DNA of 5,746 bases from Clostridiales bacterium. GTDB taxonomy: Bacteria; Bacillota; Clostridia; Lachnospirales; Lachnospiraceae. A program made the position numbers and the translations under genes. Shown in pieces: positions 5,400 to 5,746 of the stretch; position 1 is the stretch's first letter; every line of letters starts with the position of its first letter. The DNA lies in NCBI GenBank assembly GCA_029267975.1, contig JAJUHH010000205.1:1-5746 (forward strand), written 5' to 3'. The notes under the pieces were generated by a model. That model saw only the letters and a list, made by a program, of their open reading frames with translations, was not told the origin of the DNA and ran no database searches.

Positions 5400-5746
5400 T
5401 AATATCGGCTTAAAAATTCTTTCCGTGATTCTTGCCGCCATTTTATGGCTGGTGATTACGAATATGGAGGATCCCATTAAGACGAAGCCATTTAATGATT
5501 TTCCTGTAAGGATCGTCAATGAGGATGCCATCAAATCCCTTGGTATGGTATATGATATCGTTGAGGGGGCTACGATTGATTTTACTGTTGCGGCCAGACG
5601 TTCTCTTGTCGATAAGCTGTCAGCCAGTGATTTTTCCGTTACTGCTGATTTTGCAAAGCTTTCTGATGTCAATGCAGTGGCAATTGAGATTCAATCGAAG
5701 TATGGGGACGATGTAACCATCCGTAGTGGTATGAATCAGGTAATGA
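5380..5746 (+). CDS. cdaR: CdaR, YbbR-domain regulator of CdaA (N-terminal part)
   Basis: The frame is open from ATG 5380 to the window edge, giving 122 residues with no stop. It begins MKEKLTNNIG, followed by one membrane anchor (about 10-27, GLKILSVILAAILWLVIT). Its 'LKILS..LA..LW' pattern is the standard start of CdaR. The first extracytoplasmic YbbR repeat follows (about 40-110: FPVRIVNED, TIDFTVAARRSLVDKLSASDF, VTADFAKL). YbbR proteins bind CdaA in the membrane and modulate its activity; full-length forms carry three or four such repeats, so most of the gene is beyond the window. The start overlaps the end of cdaA by 20 nt, with AAGGGA (5364-5369) about 10 nt upstream, which suggests translational coupling. 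glmM is often next in Firmicutes, but that lies outside this window. Confidence 0.93.
   Translation, partial: MKEKLTNNIGLKILSVILAAILWLVITNMEDPIKTKPFNDFPVRIVNEDAIKSLGMVYDIVEGATIDFTVAARRSLVDKLSASDFSVTADFAKLSDVNAVAIEIQSKYGDDVTIRSGMNQVM

Noticed and set aside
5519..5716. Plus-strand 65-aa frame inside cdaR
   Set aside because: It is an out-of-frame shadow of the YbbR coding sequence, which continues open to the window end.

Overview
The window looks like chromosomal DNA from a low-GC Gram-positive anaerobe, most likely a clostridial species of the Lachnospiraceae type. The support is AT-rich intergenic DNA, strong AGGAGG-type ribosome binding sites, intrinsic terminators, and a cdaA-cdaR pair arranged as in Firmicutes. 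The family-level placement is inference; no 16S or marker search was possible. All supported genes are on the + strand.

Layout. (1) Positions 1-156 hold the C-terminal end of a glycerophosphodiester phosphodiesterase-like protein, followed by a gene-poor stretch ending in an intrinsic terminator (297-322). (2) Positions 370-751 form a self-contained small unit: a good sigma-A-type promoter, a perfect Shine-Dalgarno sequence and an uncharacterised 102-aa Asn-rich protein. (3) Positions 854-2754 hold a two-gene unit. A sugar phosphate isomerase/epimerase-like TIM-barrel enzyme is followed after 4 nt by an uncharacterised protein with alpha/alpha-toroid-like features. The second gene is cut by an in-frame TAA: the same frame stays open for 67 more codons that read like the natural C-terminus, so it is probably a recent nonsense mutant. 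A long hairpin with a GAAA loop (2808-2847) closes the unit. (4) Positions 2919-5746 carry a four-gene operon behind an extended -10 promoter: a two-helix membrane protein, a polytopic membrane protein with an acidic cytosolic-type tail, the diadenylate cyclase CdaA, and the start of its regulator CdaR, which runs off the window.

How they work together. CdaA makes cyclic di-AMP at the membrane, and CdaR is its YbbR-domain membrane partner; in many Firmicutes glmM follows. The two unknown membrane proteins are probably co-transcribed with CdaA and are the best candidates here for an undescribed component of c-di-AMP, envelope or osmotic physiology. The isomerase/toroid pair looks like a carbohydrate-modifying module of unknown substrate. 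I see no CRISPR array, tRNA, rRNA, insertion sequence or phage gene.
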